Assembly: GCF_021018895.1 (NCBI RefSeq)
Contig: NC_079373.1
Span: 9,520,501-9,584,500, forward strand
Source of the DNA: Seriola aureovittata
Taxonomy: Eukaryota; Chordata; Actinopteri; Carangiformes; Carangidae
Length of the DNA: 64,000 nucleotides
Direction of reading: 5' to 3'
Position numbers and translations under genes: made by a program. The notes under the pieces were generated by a model that ran no database searches, was not told the DNA's origin, and was given only the letters and a program-made list of their open reading frames with translations. This document shows positions 1-15,000 of the stretch, piece after piece. Within the stretch, counting starts at the first letter, position 1. The number at the start of each line of letters is the position of its first letter.

Positions 1-1715
1 TGTTTAGAGAATTCACAAAGCAAAGGCAAATGGATATATGAGCAATGAAAGATGAAAAACCCTTTATTTTCACTCTGTCACACACTCATACTCATTTTAC
101 AAAGCAAACATTACCACGTTTTGTTAGAAATACCAGAAATTCAGAACATTTTACCAAATTGCTTTGCTTTGCTTAAATTACAGGATATGTGGATGCTAAA
201 TAACCACTTTCCCTACCTTTTAAATTAAATCACTGTGGCTATCTGTGCTCTGACAAGCTTGCAGCTAGTCTGGCATCCCGCTCAGCTCAGATGCCTGTGT
301 TTGGTGCCATTTGGCAACCGCTGGAATATTTAAATGCCCTGATGAATACATAGCCCCTGGGCCTGACTGCTCGGACTGAACACTAAGTGTGCTCTGACAT
401 GGTCAGCATACACTAATGGGACAGTCCTGTGCATTCATCCTACAAAAACCCGGCATTGTGCCAGAGGGGACCAGAGGCTTGGTGTGAGTGTAGTGTGGCT
501 AAAGATCTGGAAGGTAAAAAGCCAAACGTCTGACTGGTGCAACATCTAATGTGTACATCAGCAGCCACTTATACTGTCAAACTGTCCTTGAGAAAAACAC
601 GGAGCAGCTTCCTACTCACTTGTTGCAAATTACAGTACTTTGGATAAGCCTAACAGCTGCAGTACATTTTCCAAAGGGAATGAGTCTGCACCTCATCTCG
701 GTTGAGGCTGGGAGTCTGGGTTAATGGTCAGAGGGACCATCCATTTTCTAGAAGCTCAGCAGCTGTATGTACTTAAGCGTGACTTAGCTGAAGCTGGAGA
801 AGCTCCACAGCTGACTGACTGCAGCGTACAATAACATGCCAGGGAAAAGCTGTAACCTGCACGCGCGCAGAGGCACGAGAAACTGACGTATGCAGAGATG
901 TTGAAAGCTCGGGTGCTGTCCGCGGTGCTGAAACACAAAAACGGTTAAAACGCGAGTCTGAATCTGTTCGAGACTCAGCGGGAACGCGCTCTGTCGGTCC
1001 TAATACGTGGATCCGAAGCCAAATGTGGTCCACGCCGCAACACATGCTTCACAGTGGACACAGTTGCCTCAACTCCCGTCGGAGATGCCAGTGTTGTGTT
1101 ATGGAACACAAGAGACATTTCATTGATTATGGTTATTTTGGGAAAATGTCAGTAGAGCGGTGTAGCCCAATGATGTTGACCTTTTAAGCCGTGTAACTCC
1201 GTTCAACAGCATCACATACTGATGCAATTCCAAAAAAAATATCGATCACAATTTGCTGCAGATCTGAAATCCGTAGATTTATTTCTCTCCAGAAAACAAC
1301 ACCAAACAAAGAAGACTAAATATTGCAGTCAATAGATTTTTTACCAAGAAACCACTGCGCAGGGTGTTCTGTAAGAGTTTTAACAAACAAAGACATCGCT
1401 CTTAACTCCCCAGACTGAGTGCTATCACACTTGTTATATTTTTATTCTCTTTTATAGAGTACTATAGAGACAATAGGGAAACTTCAAAGGACTTTGTGCT
1501 TTATAGAAAAAGCCCAAATACATTACGACCTCCGCAGAAAACAAGCCACTTCATTCAGGGCAGTCCATCATATTAACGACGTTACGTTCGAGGTGTAACA
1601 CAGTTCGGGTAAGTCGAATTGTGATGGTTCATGGTGTGCAAACACACAGAGACACACAAACACACACACGAGTGTTAACTTGAGGCTTTGGAGATGCCGC
1701 CTACTTAGACTACCA
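1..1715. other. Upstream intergenic DNA, no gene recognised
   Basis: I see no exon with flanking splice signals and no protein family in this stretch. Its short open frames lack recognisable motifs. It lies upstream of kcnd2 on the same strand and may hold distal regulatory DNA, but nothing specific can be assigned by eye. Confidence 0.5.
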
Positions 1716-1783
1716 TTACGCATTGATTAGTTCCCCCCACAGAGAAGCAGCAGAGGAATTTCTGGGTGCAGATAGGACCACTC

Positions 1784-1831
<48 letters not shown>

Positions 1832-2582
1832 CTCTGCATATGATTTTCTCTCCTCTCTCCACAGTCGGGGCTTGGTGGTGAAAAGGAGGAGGGGGGAGGG
1901 AGGGTGGTCTTGCAGTCGACGAGAGGAACAGGAGTTTATTGAGGAGTAGCTGCAACGAGAGGGAAAAACGCATGCAACTGAGCGCCGTTGCCTTGCGGAC
2001 GGCGAGAAGAGACAAAAAAAAGAGGGAAAGGTCGCGCTCGGACGAATGACCGCTCTCTGCTGAGAAACTGTCGCTTGAATTGTTTAACTTGTTGATGCGA
2101 CGTTATTGTGCCGTTTTCCTCTATCGTCTGGCTGCAGTGACAGATAGATGGGTGGCGGAATCGCAAGTATTCTCATCCGAGGATAGGTATTTTATTAAAC
2201 TCCCGTGGATGCAGTTTAAAGAGCAACCTTCCCTAAGGTGGGTTTTTCTTTTACTTGGATTTTCATTGAAAAAAAAAAGCCCTGCTTGTTGATGGGTGAC
2301 GTTTTCGAAAACCAATTCATATTCTGCCGCAAAGTAGGCTTCCATAACTGAACAGTTACACTGTGGATAAGGCTGGAGAGTGATACACACCAGTGCTATG
2401 CGCAGTATCAGTATAAGTAAATGGGTCTGTGTGTTTTCTTATCACATTCTGTTAAGCCTAGATGCTTCAGGAACCTAACCATCAGTGTCTCTATCTGCTG
2501 TTCTTCCTGCAGATGCAATTTATCTCTGAGCCATAGCACTGTGATAACCGGAGCAGGGTCGTTTTAAACACTACAGGTCAGC
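1716..2582 (+). promoter_or_regulatory. kcnd2: Probable kcnd2 promoter and 5' untranslated region
   Basis: This is the stretch directly before the kcnd2 start codon. It contains a TC dinucleotide run (1792-1828) and further pyrimidine- and purine-rich patches. A possible non-coding first exon could end at 2237 (AAG before GTGGGT), with a pyrimidine-tract acceptor ending in CAG at 2512. That would leave a short 5'UTR in the ATG exon. There is no obvious TATA box. The promoter role is inferred from position and the transcription start is unknown. Confidence 0.4.
1792..1828. repeat. (TC)n microsatellite upstream of kcnd2
   Basis: An almost uninterrupted TC run of about 37 bases. It reads as a GAGA-type repeat on the other strand and sits about 750 bases before the kcnd2 start codon. 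Confidence 0.9.
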
Positions 2583-3694
2583 ATGGCAGCAGGTGTAGCG
2601 GCATGGCTCCCCTTCGCCCGTGCGGCAGCCATAGGATGGATGCCCGTGGCGAGCACCCCGATGCCCATCCCTCCCCAAGACAAGAGGAAAGCCCAGGACG
2701 GACTCATCATCCTCAACGTGAGTGGGACCAAGTTTCAGACGTGGCGAAACACTTTGGAGCGGTACCCGGACACTTTGCTGGGGAGCACGGAGAGAGACTT
2801 CTTTTTCCACGAGGAGACAAACGAGTACTTTTTCGACCGTGACCCTGACATATTTAGACATATACTCAATTTTTACCGCACGGGGAAACTACACTATCCG
2901 CGCCAAGAGTGCATATCTGCGTACGACGAGGAGCTCGCTTTCTTTGGTATAATCCCCGAGATCATTGGGGACTGCTGTTACGAGGAGTACAAAGACCGGA
3001 GGCGCGAAAATGCAGAGAGGCTTCAAGACGACGAGGAGATGGACATGAACAATGACGTCACGCCGGTGAACCTGACGTACCGGGAGTACCTGTGGCGGGC
3101 TTTTGAAAACCCTCACACCAGCACCTTAGCTCTGGTCTTCTACTATGTTACAGGCTTCTTCATTGCCATATCAGTGATGGCCAATGTGGTGGAGACGGTT
3201 CCGTGTGGGACTCTGCCCAACAGGTCAAAGGAGGTTTCCTGTGGAGACCGTTACGCACTGGCTTTCTTTTGTTTAGACACTGCGTGCGTCATGATATTCA
3301 CTGTTGAGTATCTCCTCCGTTTAATCGCAGCTCCCAGCCGGTACAAGTTCATGAAAAGTGTGATGAGCGTCATTGACGTGGTCGCCATCATGCCTTATTA
3401 CATTGGCCTGGTCATGACCGACAATGACCAGGTGAGCGGCGCTTTCGTCACGCTGCGAGTCTTCCGGGTCTTTCGGATTTTCAAGTTCTCCCGGCACTCT
3501 GCGGGGCTGCGCATCCTGGGCTACACCTTGAAGAGCTGCGCCTCCGAGCTGGGCTTCCTACTATTCTCCCTCACCATGGCCATCATTATCTTTGCAACGG
3601 TCATGTTTTATGCAGAAAAAGGCTCCACAGCCAGCAAGTTCACCAGTATCCCCGCAGCGTTTTGGTACACCATTGTCACCATGACAACACTGGG
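2583..3694 (+). CDS. kcnd2: kcnd2 coding exon 1: N-terminus, T1 domain, S1-S5 and pore helix
   Basis: This single exon encodes the first 370 residues plus two bases of codon 371. It covers the N-terminal inactivation and KChIP-binding segment, the T1 tetramerisation domain (about residues 40-140), S1 (begins near the [16 protein letters not shown] motif), S2, S3, the S4 voltage sensor, S5 and the pore helix ending in MTTLG. The donor is GG before GTAGGT. The start is the first ATG in frame and begins with the invariant Kv4 N-terminus. A single large first exon ending inside the filter is the known gene structure of the Kv4 family. Confidence 0.95.
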
Positions 3695-4385
3695 GTAGGT
3701 GGCTGTAGTCCATAAAATCCTATATGCTTTTCATTACGCCATAAATCACAGTCTCAGCTGCCTTATTACCTCCACGAAACACTCACATTTTTTAGCAAAA
3801 CACGCTACAAAAGATGTCTTTAGTTGCTCAATTAACATAACAACATGTAGTAATGAACTATTTTAAATTTTTCTAATTACGGAGGAGCAAAATTAGCTTG
3901 CTAAGAGACACAGAACCTAATTAGCACAAATTTTCGGTTATTGTTTGAAGTGATTGTGGAGCGGCCACAGGTGTGCATTTATTGGGCATATTAACTGCCT
4001 CGAGCGCTGCTTGTCCAATCAGAGGGTAGGAACGGTCTGCTTTATAGGGGCTTCTGTGCGCCATTCACTGCCTATCAATGAGCCTGCACTTCACAAACAG
4101 CCCTTATCCGAAGGTTACTCCTCGTCCCTGCTTGTTTCCATGGGCCTTTGTTGGATGAGCTCTTTTTTAAAGGTTAGCACAATGAGCACAAACATTCTGG
4201 CCAATCAACAGACGGTGAAGGGTTTTTAAAAAAAATCCATGTTACAGGAGAGCTCTCATAGGAGCAAAGAAAGAAAGGCTCATAACTGGCCAATACCCTG
4301 CATAACGGATTTATAAGCCAAACTGAGGCACAAGTGCTGATTAATGCAATCAATTAAACGTAAAGTAGTTTACAAAATGTTAAGG

Positions 4386-4419
<34 letters not shown>

Positions 4420-7400
4420 CATTTCTCCCCCTACACCGCCTCCCCTCTTGTCTCTCATTCATTCTCTCTCAGCTCCTCTCTCTTCCTTTCAACGAGGTAC
4501 AGTAAATATTTGAACGCTAATTTCATGCTCGTGAGCAACATCAGTTGTACTATGTGCTGATGTAGCATAAAATAATTAAACGCGCTTAAGACGATTACAT
4601 CAAATTAATTTGTATTGATGAGCGCACTCAACCGCTCAGCCGCTGGGCGGGGGTTATTATTACTATTGTTATTATTACCATTATTCACTCCGGCTCGGCA
4701 TTCTGGGGCGGTGCGCTTTCCAAGGTGCTGAAAAGTTGTGCGAATGAGCCGACTGTAGCTGCCATTTGGTTTTTATCTGTTCAAGTGAATAAAATGAATG
4801 CGGCGTTTTGCTGCCTGAAGCGCAATTTCAAGTTATACAGTGGAAAAATAATAATCAGACCGTTCCTAATGTGTGTGTAAAAATATCCTGGTTGCTTCTT
4901 TACTCACTGCTGCATGTGTGAGGTTGAGCACAGCCACTCAGCCAGTCTTAGTCCTCACGCCCTCCTCTTCGCTGATGACACAGAAATGAGGTCCTGTTGA
5001 AATAATGTTGTCTTTTAATTTAGAAGTCCCAACATCACAGATCAAACATTGCCAAAAAAAATTGCCACTGACTGTGTGTACTCTTGTGTGTCCGTTCTTG
5101 CCTGTGTGTCTGTAGGTGTGTATGTGTGTGTGTGTGTGTGTGTATACAGCTCTAAGTATATGCTGGAGATGTGTCAGGCATAATTCTATGAATATAAAGT
5201 TTAAACGTGCACTTTTCAGTATTATTTATTCAGTATTATTAGTTATTCCACTTATGCAGGAATACATAATGCAAAGATGCTGAATTGTGTGTTTGACTTT
5301 TTGATATCGATCCTTCTTGTTTTTGTCTGGGCTCATATCTGCATTGATGCAGCCACTCTGCACCTGCTTATGCTTCAGATCTGCAGGCACAATATGTTAT
5401 TATTATTCTTGTTTATTATTTAAACTGTCACTACGCCAACCTCTTTCTATCTGCTCTCATACTGTGGTGAGTTAGTGGATTTTCTGTCTTCTTAATGACA
5501 TACAAAGCTTCCCCCCGCACTCACTCAATACCAGTCAAACCACCACTCACCCTTGAAATGACCAATGAGAGCATAATTAGTGATATGCATGATCCGATGA
5601 TTGAAGCTGCCACCACAAATGTAATGCTGCATTGGCCATGCTATCAGATTCAAAGCACAGATGAACGATGAGTTGTGTAAGAGGGTGCATTATTTATCTT
5701 TGGGGAGCAACAAAGATGTTGCTGCATTCAGCTAGGAATCCCCTTTGTGTTGCTTAAGATGGATTTGAAAAAGATGTTCTGTCGTGCCAGGACAAAGCTG
5801 AAATGTCCTTGGTAATGGGGACGTTTCTGTCACTCCATTGTGAACCATGACAGCCCGGCTGACAGATTTGCAACCTGAACTGAAGCCTTGCAGTGGTGCA
5901 GAATGCTGCATAGTGGACCACCGGTGGAGAGGCTGAATACCCATCACTGAAAGACAAAGTCGGCTCCTTCTCATGATTCATCATTGTCTGAAGGTGTGCT
6001 TTTAAAAAACACATCTCGTGCAACCCCTGTAGAATTCAATTGAATTGTGGTTGTCATTGTCTACCGAATACACTGGAGTGAGGAAAATATCTGTTGTACT
6101 CTCCTCCAGTAACCTTCAAATCCTTATCTGATCAGGGGAAATGAGGTATTCTGATGGTTTGTTTCAGAGCTCGGCATGCAGAAAAATTGATCGACGTCTA
6201 ACAAACACTTATTTATATGAATGGGATAGTCTTTTCATTTGGCGGCAAATAAGCTCTTTAAAGACTGGCGGTGGTGCTACTGGCTGGAACCTCCATTTGA
6301 AGCTTTCGAAAGCATTTGATTTCATTCTGATAGTCAATGATGCTTTATGCCCGCATGGTATCATGATGCCTTTCCACTACATATATTTTCAATTTCCCTG
6401 ACTCACACCCTGTGGAAGTAAAGACAGTGGCGTGCGTTCTCTCCCCTGCTGATGGCCCATTGATTGTGCTTAAGCAGACGTGCAGACATTGGGAGAGCAG
6501 GGGCTCCTGTTCAGAGGAACTTGGCAGGCAGCCTGAATGAAAGGGAAGGGTGCCTGGAGACCAGTGGAGAATCAATAGCACTGTGCAGCTGTGTGTCACG
6601 CCTCTGTGTGTCTACTGCTCTGTGGCACCAAACACAGGACAAGACCCACTTATCCCTCCTTATTTATTGAGCCTAATCTCTGTGGCTGCTTTCGGACACC
6701 CTACAAAGTGGAATCTGCCTCTGTGAGAATGCTTCTGCCCAGGTCTTCAAGAACTGGGAGATTCATATCTGTGGTATTGTGTTTACCAATATCTTTGAAA
6801 ACTGCACAGGTCTTAGGATATAATTTTGTGGCTTGATTTAATATTGTCCATTTAAGGCTGCAATAGATTGCAATATAAAGATAGCACTGCACTTTATTAG
6901 ACTGGAATCAGACGGTGCAGTGTTTGCTTGCTCTTATTTTCTCTAGATGATCCACACAGTCAGGGTGAATTAGCTGCAGAGGGAGTTTTTGGTGCTTCAG
7001 ATCTTTTAAGTGATTTAAGGTGTAATGGAGTGCACTACTGAGAGCAGCTGTGAAAACAGTGGAAGTCAAGCGCAACCCACAAGGGAAAGGGAGAGAGGAG
7101 GACAAGGTTTAGTCTGGCATAGAGGCACCCACATTCCCCTGGACACAGACATTACCTTTGATAGACATAACAGGCCTCAGCTTCCGACACAAACATGTTC
7201 TTTTCAATCACACACTTAACTCCCAGTCCTCATGTCAACATCCTTCTTTCAGCTACTGCCTTAATAATGCTGAGAAGAATGATCATTCTAATTACTGATT
7301 TGTTGTGACATTTACTGTGTGGATTATCCTACAGTACAACAAACATGGCTGCACGCTGTAGTCACTCAACAGATGCAGAATTTATCACCATGTCGTTTGT

Positions 7401-8679
7401 CTGTGTTACAGCTCCACCCACCAAATACGACTGGTAAGGCTTGACAAGTGAGTCCTATAAACCTCTCAGGATAGGATTTATGAGTCAGAGGAGGGAAGGT
7501 TAACAGACACCAGGGTCACCGTAGGGGCCATAAACCACCAGAAGTATCACCATTATCATGCTTGCCAGTTTTGACACCATGGCCCCATGGCAATCAAAGC
7601 CTACAATGCAAAGCATTAACTTCATGGTTCGATGTGGTGCAGAGCAAAGCTTTTTGAAGTCCAAACCCTTCACTGCATGTCAAATGTAATTGAAGTGTAC
7701 AGGAACAATCTTGAGGGCCCTTTACTGTATCTGTGCCCAAGAGATAACGAATGCATTCTTAATGATATAGCATTCATGTGGTTGGATAAGTTACCATGCA
7801 GAGGATTTTCACTCTTTTTTCTTTCAATTGAGCACGACAGTCAGTGAGAACGTTCGGCGTGTTTGATTATGTATTGCAATGGGTGTAATTTTTGTGTTCA
7901 GTAGAATACATTACACCACTTGGCATTGTGTATGTTATGCACATTATGAAAATCAGCAATCCATTATGAGCAATGTGATGTATTACTGTGTAAAGCAGAA
8001 GTGGCTGATGTGAGATGTGTAGGCTGCCATTAGCCTGTAGGCTCACAGTGCGCCTCCAGGTGCTTTATTGGGGAGGAGAGGTGATGCTAATATGAGGCTG
8101 TCATAATGGTCCTGAAGTGACAGGTGACTTAATGAGAAGAACCTGGCACTGAAATGTGTTCTGTGCGAGCTCCTTTCTGTCCATGCAAATGACTGCGAAA
8201 TGGAGGCGTGAGAGTGAGGGGCGGGAGCAGGCAGCCTTCTTCAGGAAAGATTAAGATCATTGTGAAAGACAGAGTCTATGAAAAAAAAAACAAAGATCCT
8301 CTTTTTTTCTGCTGAATTGAAAATAAGCAAGCCCCTACATTTTCTTTATTCTCTTTGTTTTGATCACTGAAACAAGTTACCACTGGCAGTTTGAGATTTA
8401 AAAGGGTGCTGTGGAGGTGTGAGTTGAATGATTGATTAACATTTTATAGGAATTCATATATTACAGATTTATTACGTATGAATTTAATTATGTAGAAACT
8501 TTAAAGACTTTGTTTGCACTGTATTTTAATGATGGTGTATATATGTATACATACATAAACATTAATATATATACACACTATCATTTACTGTAATATATAG
8601 ACCTATATATATTAAAGTAAGGGAAAACTGAAAATTATGTTTTCTTTTTGACATTGTATGTATGTGTATATATGTATAA

Positions 8680-8715
<36 letters not shown>

Positions 8716-8823
8716 GTGTGTGTGTATATATGTATATATATATGCATGTGTGTGTATGTATATATATATATATACATACACACATATACATATATGTATA
8801 ATATACACACACACATATCTATA

Positions 8824-8864
<41 letters not shown>

Positions 8865-8890
8865 TATATATATATGCATGTGTGTGTATG

Positions 8891-8924
<34 letters not shown>

Positions 8925-8959
8925 TATATGTATAATATATACACACACATATATCTATA

Positions 8960-9034
<75 letters not shown>

Positions 9035-12000
9035 ATACACAATGATACAATGTCAAAAAGGAAAACATCAGTCAACTGTTTCGTGAACCTGAGCTGAAAA
9101 ACAGATTATGTCCAGCTGGTAGGTTGATGTGAGGATACAGTGTGTGTGAACTGACTCTAAAAGCAGGCATGCGTCACTGCGGATGGTCAGATTGATAAAT
9201 AATCTATACGACAAGGACAAAATGGCTGTCCTTCCATTTGATTCGATTTCTTTGACAACCTGTCTTCGAGGCAGCACCAATAACACTCATTCCATGTGGG
9301 GGGAGGGGGGGGGGATTCATTAATTCACTTTGAATGTGCTGCATTAAGCAGGGAAATAGACTAGCATGTTCTGCACTTGGGCCTGGGCAGCGTAGTGTGA
9401 GCGCATAAAATATGGCATCAGTGTTTTTTCCACTGCTCAGCATTTTCATCTTCTTTGTATTGCGAGCAACATCAAAGATTAATGTAATTTTCCAGAACAA
9501 GATTAAAGTTACTCTGAATGAATGCAGCATCACTGCATTAAGAAATAAGGAGATATGTGAGAAAACACATCACCCCGATTTCATTGTTGTTAGAAAGCAT
9601 TTGCTCTACCTGACTCCACTTCCATCCAATCTAACAGCCAAGAAACCCTGACCCAGACTGAGTGAACGACTGAAATGAGGAAATTTTGCCTATTATGTGA
9701 CTGTGTCCCATCTTGAAAGCTGATACAGTGGCAAGAAAAAGTACGTGAAGCTTTGGAATAAAATAGATTTCTGTATTAATAAATGTGATCTGATCTTCAT
9801 CTAAGCCACAAGTATAAACAAACACAATGTTTTTAAGATAATGACACAAACAATTATACAATTTCATGTCTTTACTGAGCACAACCATTCACATTGCTTT
9901 TGGAAAAACAAGTGAACCCTTGGATTTAATAACTGAATGAATCTCTAACAATAACATTCATGGGGAAGTTTGGACCATTCTTCCTTATAGAGCTGCTTCA
10001 GCTCAGACATATTCTTAGGACATCTGGTGTGAACGGCTCTTTTCAGGTCATTCCACATCACCTCTATTGGATTAAGGTCCGGGGTCTGACTAGGCCTTTG
10101 ACTTTGATGTTTACAGTCATTGTCCTGTTGTATCACCCACCTTACACTGAATTCAGCAGGTGGACAGCCACCCTGACATTATCCTGTAAGGTCCCTCGAT
10201 AAACTTGGGAATTAATTTTCCCCTCGATGACAGCGAGCTGTCCAGTCCCAGAGGCAGCAAGGTCCCAAATCATGATGCTGCCTCCACCGAACTTGGCATA
10301 GTGACGTTTTCTTTGCAGAGAAGCAGCTTTTTCTATGTTGTCAATGTCAGGACACCATGCACCATGATTTGCCTATGATAGACTCATGAACAGAGATGTC
10401 AACCAGCCCCAATGATTCCTTTTAAGCCATTAGCTTGTACTCTATGGTTCTTGGCTTTTACATTACTGATCATTCTGCGTTTTGCTTTTGGACTCATCTT
10501 ACCTTGGCACCCACTTCTGTGGAGAGTAGCCACATAACTAGATCCTCTCCATTTATAAACAGTTTGTTTGACTGTTGACTGATGAGTATCTAAACTCTTT
10601 GAGACTTTGTAATCAACAATTCCTCGATCCTAACTCTTCTGAGATCTCTTTTTTGCGAGGCATGGTTCACATCAGCAGATGTTTCTTGTAAACAGCCATC
10701 TCAAAATGTTTAAGTGTTTTTTTCTATAAGTCAAACTAGCTCTAACCCGCATCTCCAATCTTGTTTCATTGATTGGACTCCAGGTTTGATAACTCCTGAC
10801 ACCAATTAGCACATGGGTTCACATGCTTTTTCCAGCCTTCACTGTGAATGTATGAATGGTAGAACAACACAATTATTTGTGTGTAATTAGTTAAAATACA
10901 TTGTGTTTGTTCATAATATTAATTTAGAAGTGGATATGATTATATTTTAAGACGGATTTCTGCATCAATTCAGATAACTCCAAAGGTTTTCCTTACTTGC
11001 GACTGTACAGTGTAAAGATATTGGATGTAAAACGTATGTCGTGGGATCAGTGGATCAGATATTGTAGTGTGCAAATGATAAACCGAAGCCCAACAGCTAT
11101 CTCCTCCTCTAGTGTCGCAGGGCTTATTTACATAGTCAGCATTAACATACAGATGAAAATGGCTTGTCTGGTCATGGAGATTGGTATGCAGACACACATA
11201 ATGCCTCCTCATCACTTTGTTGAAATGTACAACAGTATTCTAAGTGGATTCTCTTTAGTTTAGTCTTCTAATTTACACTGTGTTAAGCATTAGATCCATG
11301 CAATTATCATGCCAGGATAACAATAAATGTATTCTATAAAGAAATGTACACGATTTAGGATTTAGCCTAATATGCTAAACATTGATTCCTATTATTACTG
11401 TTACTCTTATTATTATGTGTCTATTGATACCTCCACAGTTTCGCAACACAACAAAAATGTTAGAACCAGGACCAGATTTACTACTATCATTCTGACACTG
11501 TTTATTTTTACAGCGGTTAATGTAATATCATGTAGGGGAGGACCATGTGTCATGATTTATGAGGTGAATATTTTCATCATTAAGAAGCTACTTCTGAATA
11601 TAATTATATCACCTCCCAACATTACTCATTTTTTTATTATTCTTATTATATGTCTGACCATAGACTGTATATAAATGCATTTTAATGATAAATAACTGTA
11701 TTGTGTGAATTCTATGAACTCAACGTAATCACGATGTTCATGCGCACAACAGCAACTATTGTATCAAGTATTGATACTCAAAACAAAACTTAATGTCTGT
11801 AGTATGAGTCCTGTAGGCATCAAACCACCCTCCTGCACAGCACAATACAAAAAAATGGAGAAAATATCTTCACCACTTTGACAATATACTTTACACCAAA
11901 CAGAGATACACCAAACACAAATACACAAAATAAACCAACAATGTTTGTCTTAGCTCAAAATTATATAATTATTACAATTATTATTGTTGGATATCTTCGC

Positions 12001-15000
12001 TATATGTCTACAGTAGTCCTCAGTTTTTACTAATAACTGTTTTGCATATCCAGTTTTAGTGTCTCCTGGTAATGTCTATACAACTTGCAGCATTTCTGGC
12101 AGTATTTGCTTTTGTATTGTCTCTGTGTCACTTTAGTGATGTCAAATTGGTGAATATGTTTATTCATTTGATTGTGTTTTTATTTGTTTCTAGCAATGGT
12201 GAAAGTCTTTTCTTCATTTGCTCCTGTTGTCCTTGTAAAACCACAAGGTCATTTTTACACTTCAGTTTTGATATGGATTAACAAACAAGAGTTGCTGTGT
12301 TAATTAGTAAGCCTCCGAGGTGATAGTGGGCAGATTTTATTTTACCTTTGTATAGAGCTAGGCTAGCTGTTTCCCCCTGTTTCCAGTCTTCATGCTAAGC
12401 TAAGCTAACCACTTTCTGGATGTAATGTAGCTTCATGTTTATGGTACATGCACAGCAGTGGCATCAATCTTTTCATCTGAGACTGTCCTCTCTAGGAGAA
12501 AGACGGTACCAGTCTTTTCAGCTGGCCAAAAACAACACATGTTTACGTTCAAGTGGTAAAATCCTCTAGTAGCCGTAGTAATTATGACAGGAGCAAAGGA
12601 GGAAGTCAGGTGAATATTATAGAACAAAATCCATTTCGGGGGGGGGGTAGTTGAGCCAACAGAACATTGGACTTTGACATGCAGAGATTTGTTGTTCATT
12701 TCCTGTTTGAAACCGACTGTCATCATCATTGTTGTTTTTTAAGCATGACCACAATAGTTCCTTAAAAAATAATCCTTCTAACCCAAACCACAATGATTTA
12801 TTAAACCCTACCAGTCATTTCTGTGCATAAACCTAACCAAAGCTTAACCGTAGCATTGTCGCATCATAAAAGTGATTTATTTTTTAACAGTGATTCATAA
12901 CAGTTCTGGAGGGCACAGCCGAATTATGTCCTGCTGATAGATCAAACTCTTTCTCTATGTGTCCTTCTTGAGGCCTTGGACGTATATGGCGTATTTTATT
13001 CTTTAATTTGAACAAGAAAGCAAGCACGTGTAGTTCCTAAAATGTTGAGCATTGAACTCTCACCATTGTAATACCCTCTTACTCTGAAACGGTTTTAACA
13101 ATATTATGAAGGCTTTTCTGTATTGCTTGTGTAAGTTCATGTCCTTTGATTTTATTCCAATCACACATTCATTACAACATTTTCACATACTGCAGTGCAC
13201 AAACACTTTTCTCAATAATGGCCACTGAAACTTTCCTTGGAGAGAAATTCACGACCACTTCACAGTCAGGGTTTCACTGTAAGGTCAAAAAAACAAATCT
13301 TCAACTCAACATAGTGTTTAAACAACAGAGGAATAACATGATTCCCTCACGGTCACATTAGCATTATGAAAAAAGTCACTGTAACAAATTATAGTGTTTC
13401 ACATATGCAAGTCACTGGCCTTGCACTTGTTACTTTTGTGTTACTCTTGAACTAATCAGCATACAAAGAAGAAGCTGCGGTTTGTTTTAGCTGTAAAATT
13501 TTTAACGTCCTCTGCCTGTCTGAACCATAGGTCTGAACATCACACTACTCCTCGCGCTGGCATGTAATGAGTGCTGGTTTAGGGACTAACAGTTGTTCTT
13601 TTATTTTTAGATGCCACTGTCGCTAAGGTAAACAGCAAACTAGTATTCATTACACTCCACTTCCCAGACCAGAAGACGCCTTTGTCCCTTCCTGACCTGC
13701 AAATCCAGCTTTGCAGCAACAGATGTAGAAGCAGAACCTAGTGAGGAAGGTGATGATAGTCCAACCGTCACCGCAAAGAGTTTGGGAGGGGTTTACTGCT
13801 CTTTACACCAGTTTTTTCTCTCAGGAGCATGGGACAGCATAGCAAACACAATATCTTGATACAGTGCCAGATTTTATGATGCCAGGGTGAGAGAACCCCC
13901 CCCCCCCGACATTTGTCTCTTTATCAAAAACGCCCCTTAGCCAACAATCCAACATCTGTGATCAGCAGAGATTCAGAGATTATAGCTAACAGCAATCATC
14001 AGTCTGCTGTGAAAATGAAACAGAAAAGACCTGATGTAACTTCTGCCTCTCTGACACCTCATCTGAAGACTGATAAGATATCACTTCAGATAAGGTTTAA
14101 AAAAAAGAATTATGCTGTTTTTAAGCCTCTCAGCAAAACATTAACTGAGGGGAAATGAGAGAAATCCATTACCTTGACAGTTACGGTAGTTTTTAAAGTA
14201 CCTACACTCAAATGCTGTAGAGCATACATTCATTTCACTGTGACACTCTTGTGTGTAATGTTAATACCAGGTACTGTCTTATCCTGTATCCTGTGAGAGT
14301 GTTGAAATCATTATAGACTTTCATGTAGCGGAGACAAACAGAAGGCATTGCTTGTCATCAGTTTCAGAGAGAGCTGTAAAAATTTGATGCTAACACTTTT
14401 AATTGAGATTTGGTTTACAGCCCATTCATAATACCTGAACGTGAGCAGCTTCATGACAATGTCATGAATATTGATTCAGCCTGTTTGTCAGCTTAAAGCT
14501 CCGTTTCACTGTTCATGAACCATCTCATCTCTGTCAGAGCGGAGGAATCTGCCAGTTTACAGCACCAGGATGCCACAATAAAAGCTCCTCGTGATCAATA
14601 CTGATCCCACTTGAATGAAATGCACAGTGTTCGCTGTAAAGGCAGAATACAGATCTCTGTAGGGCACACAAGTGTGGCTTTGAATGGAGCTGCCCATACT
14701 AGCCACTGTTAACCCAGTTTCATTGTTGAGTCTTTGCCACAGGCTCCATAGATTATTAGTTTCTGTATGCAGCATGAATGATAAGAGGCTATGTCCCATT
14801 TCAGTTTAGGTATAAAGAGCTTCCTCCTGTCTGCCTGGCTGGGAGGTCCTGCTGAGATGAGGGATGTCAGCCTGTCACCCTGACGCATGGCAGCTGTTTC
14901 CTGCCTGCCCCAGCTTCTATAAATAGCTAAATATATCACCTAATGTAGGCCATTTGGTCAAACAGAAACTAAACAGGGCATGTGCTCTAGGGCTGTATTT

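Noticed and set aside
1716..2015. 99-codon minus-strand frame with Arg-Glu repeat
   Set aside because: The repeat part is the GA/TC microsatellite and there is no domain.
8562..9075. Several long open frames (66-146 codons) rich in Tyr, Ile, His, Thr, Cys and Val
   Set aside because: They are translations of TA/TG/CA satellite DNA on both strands.
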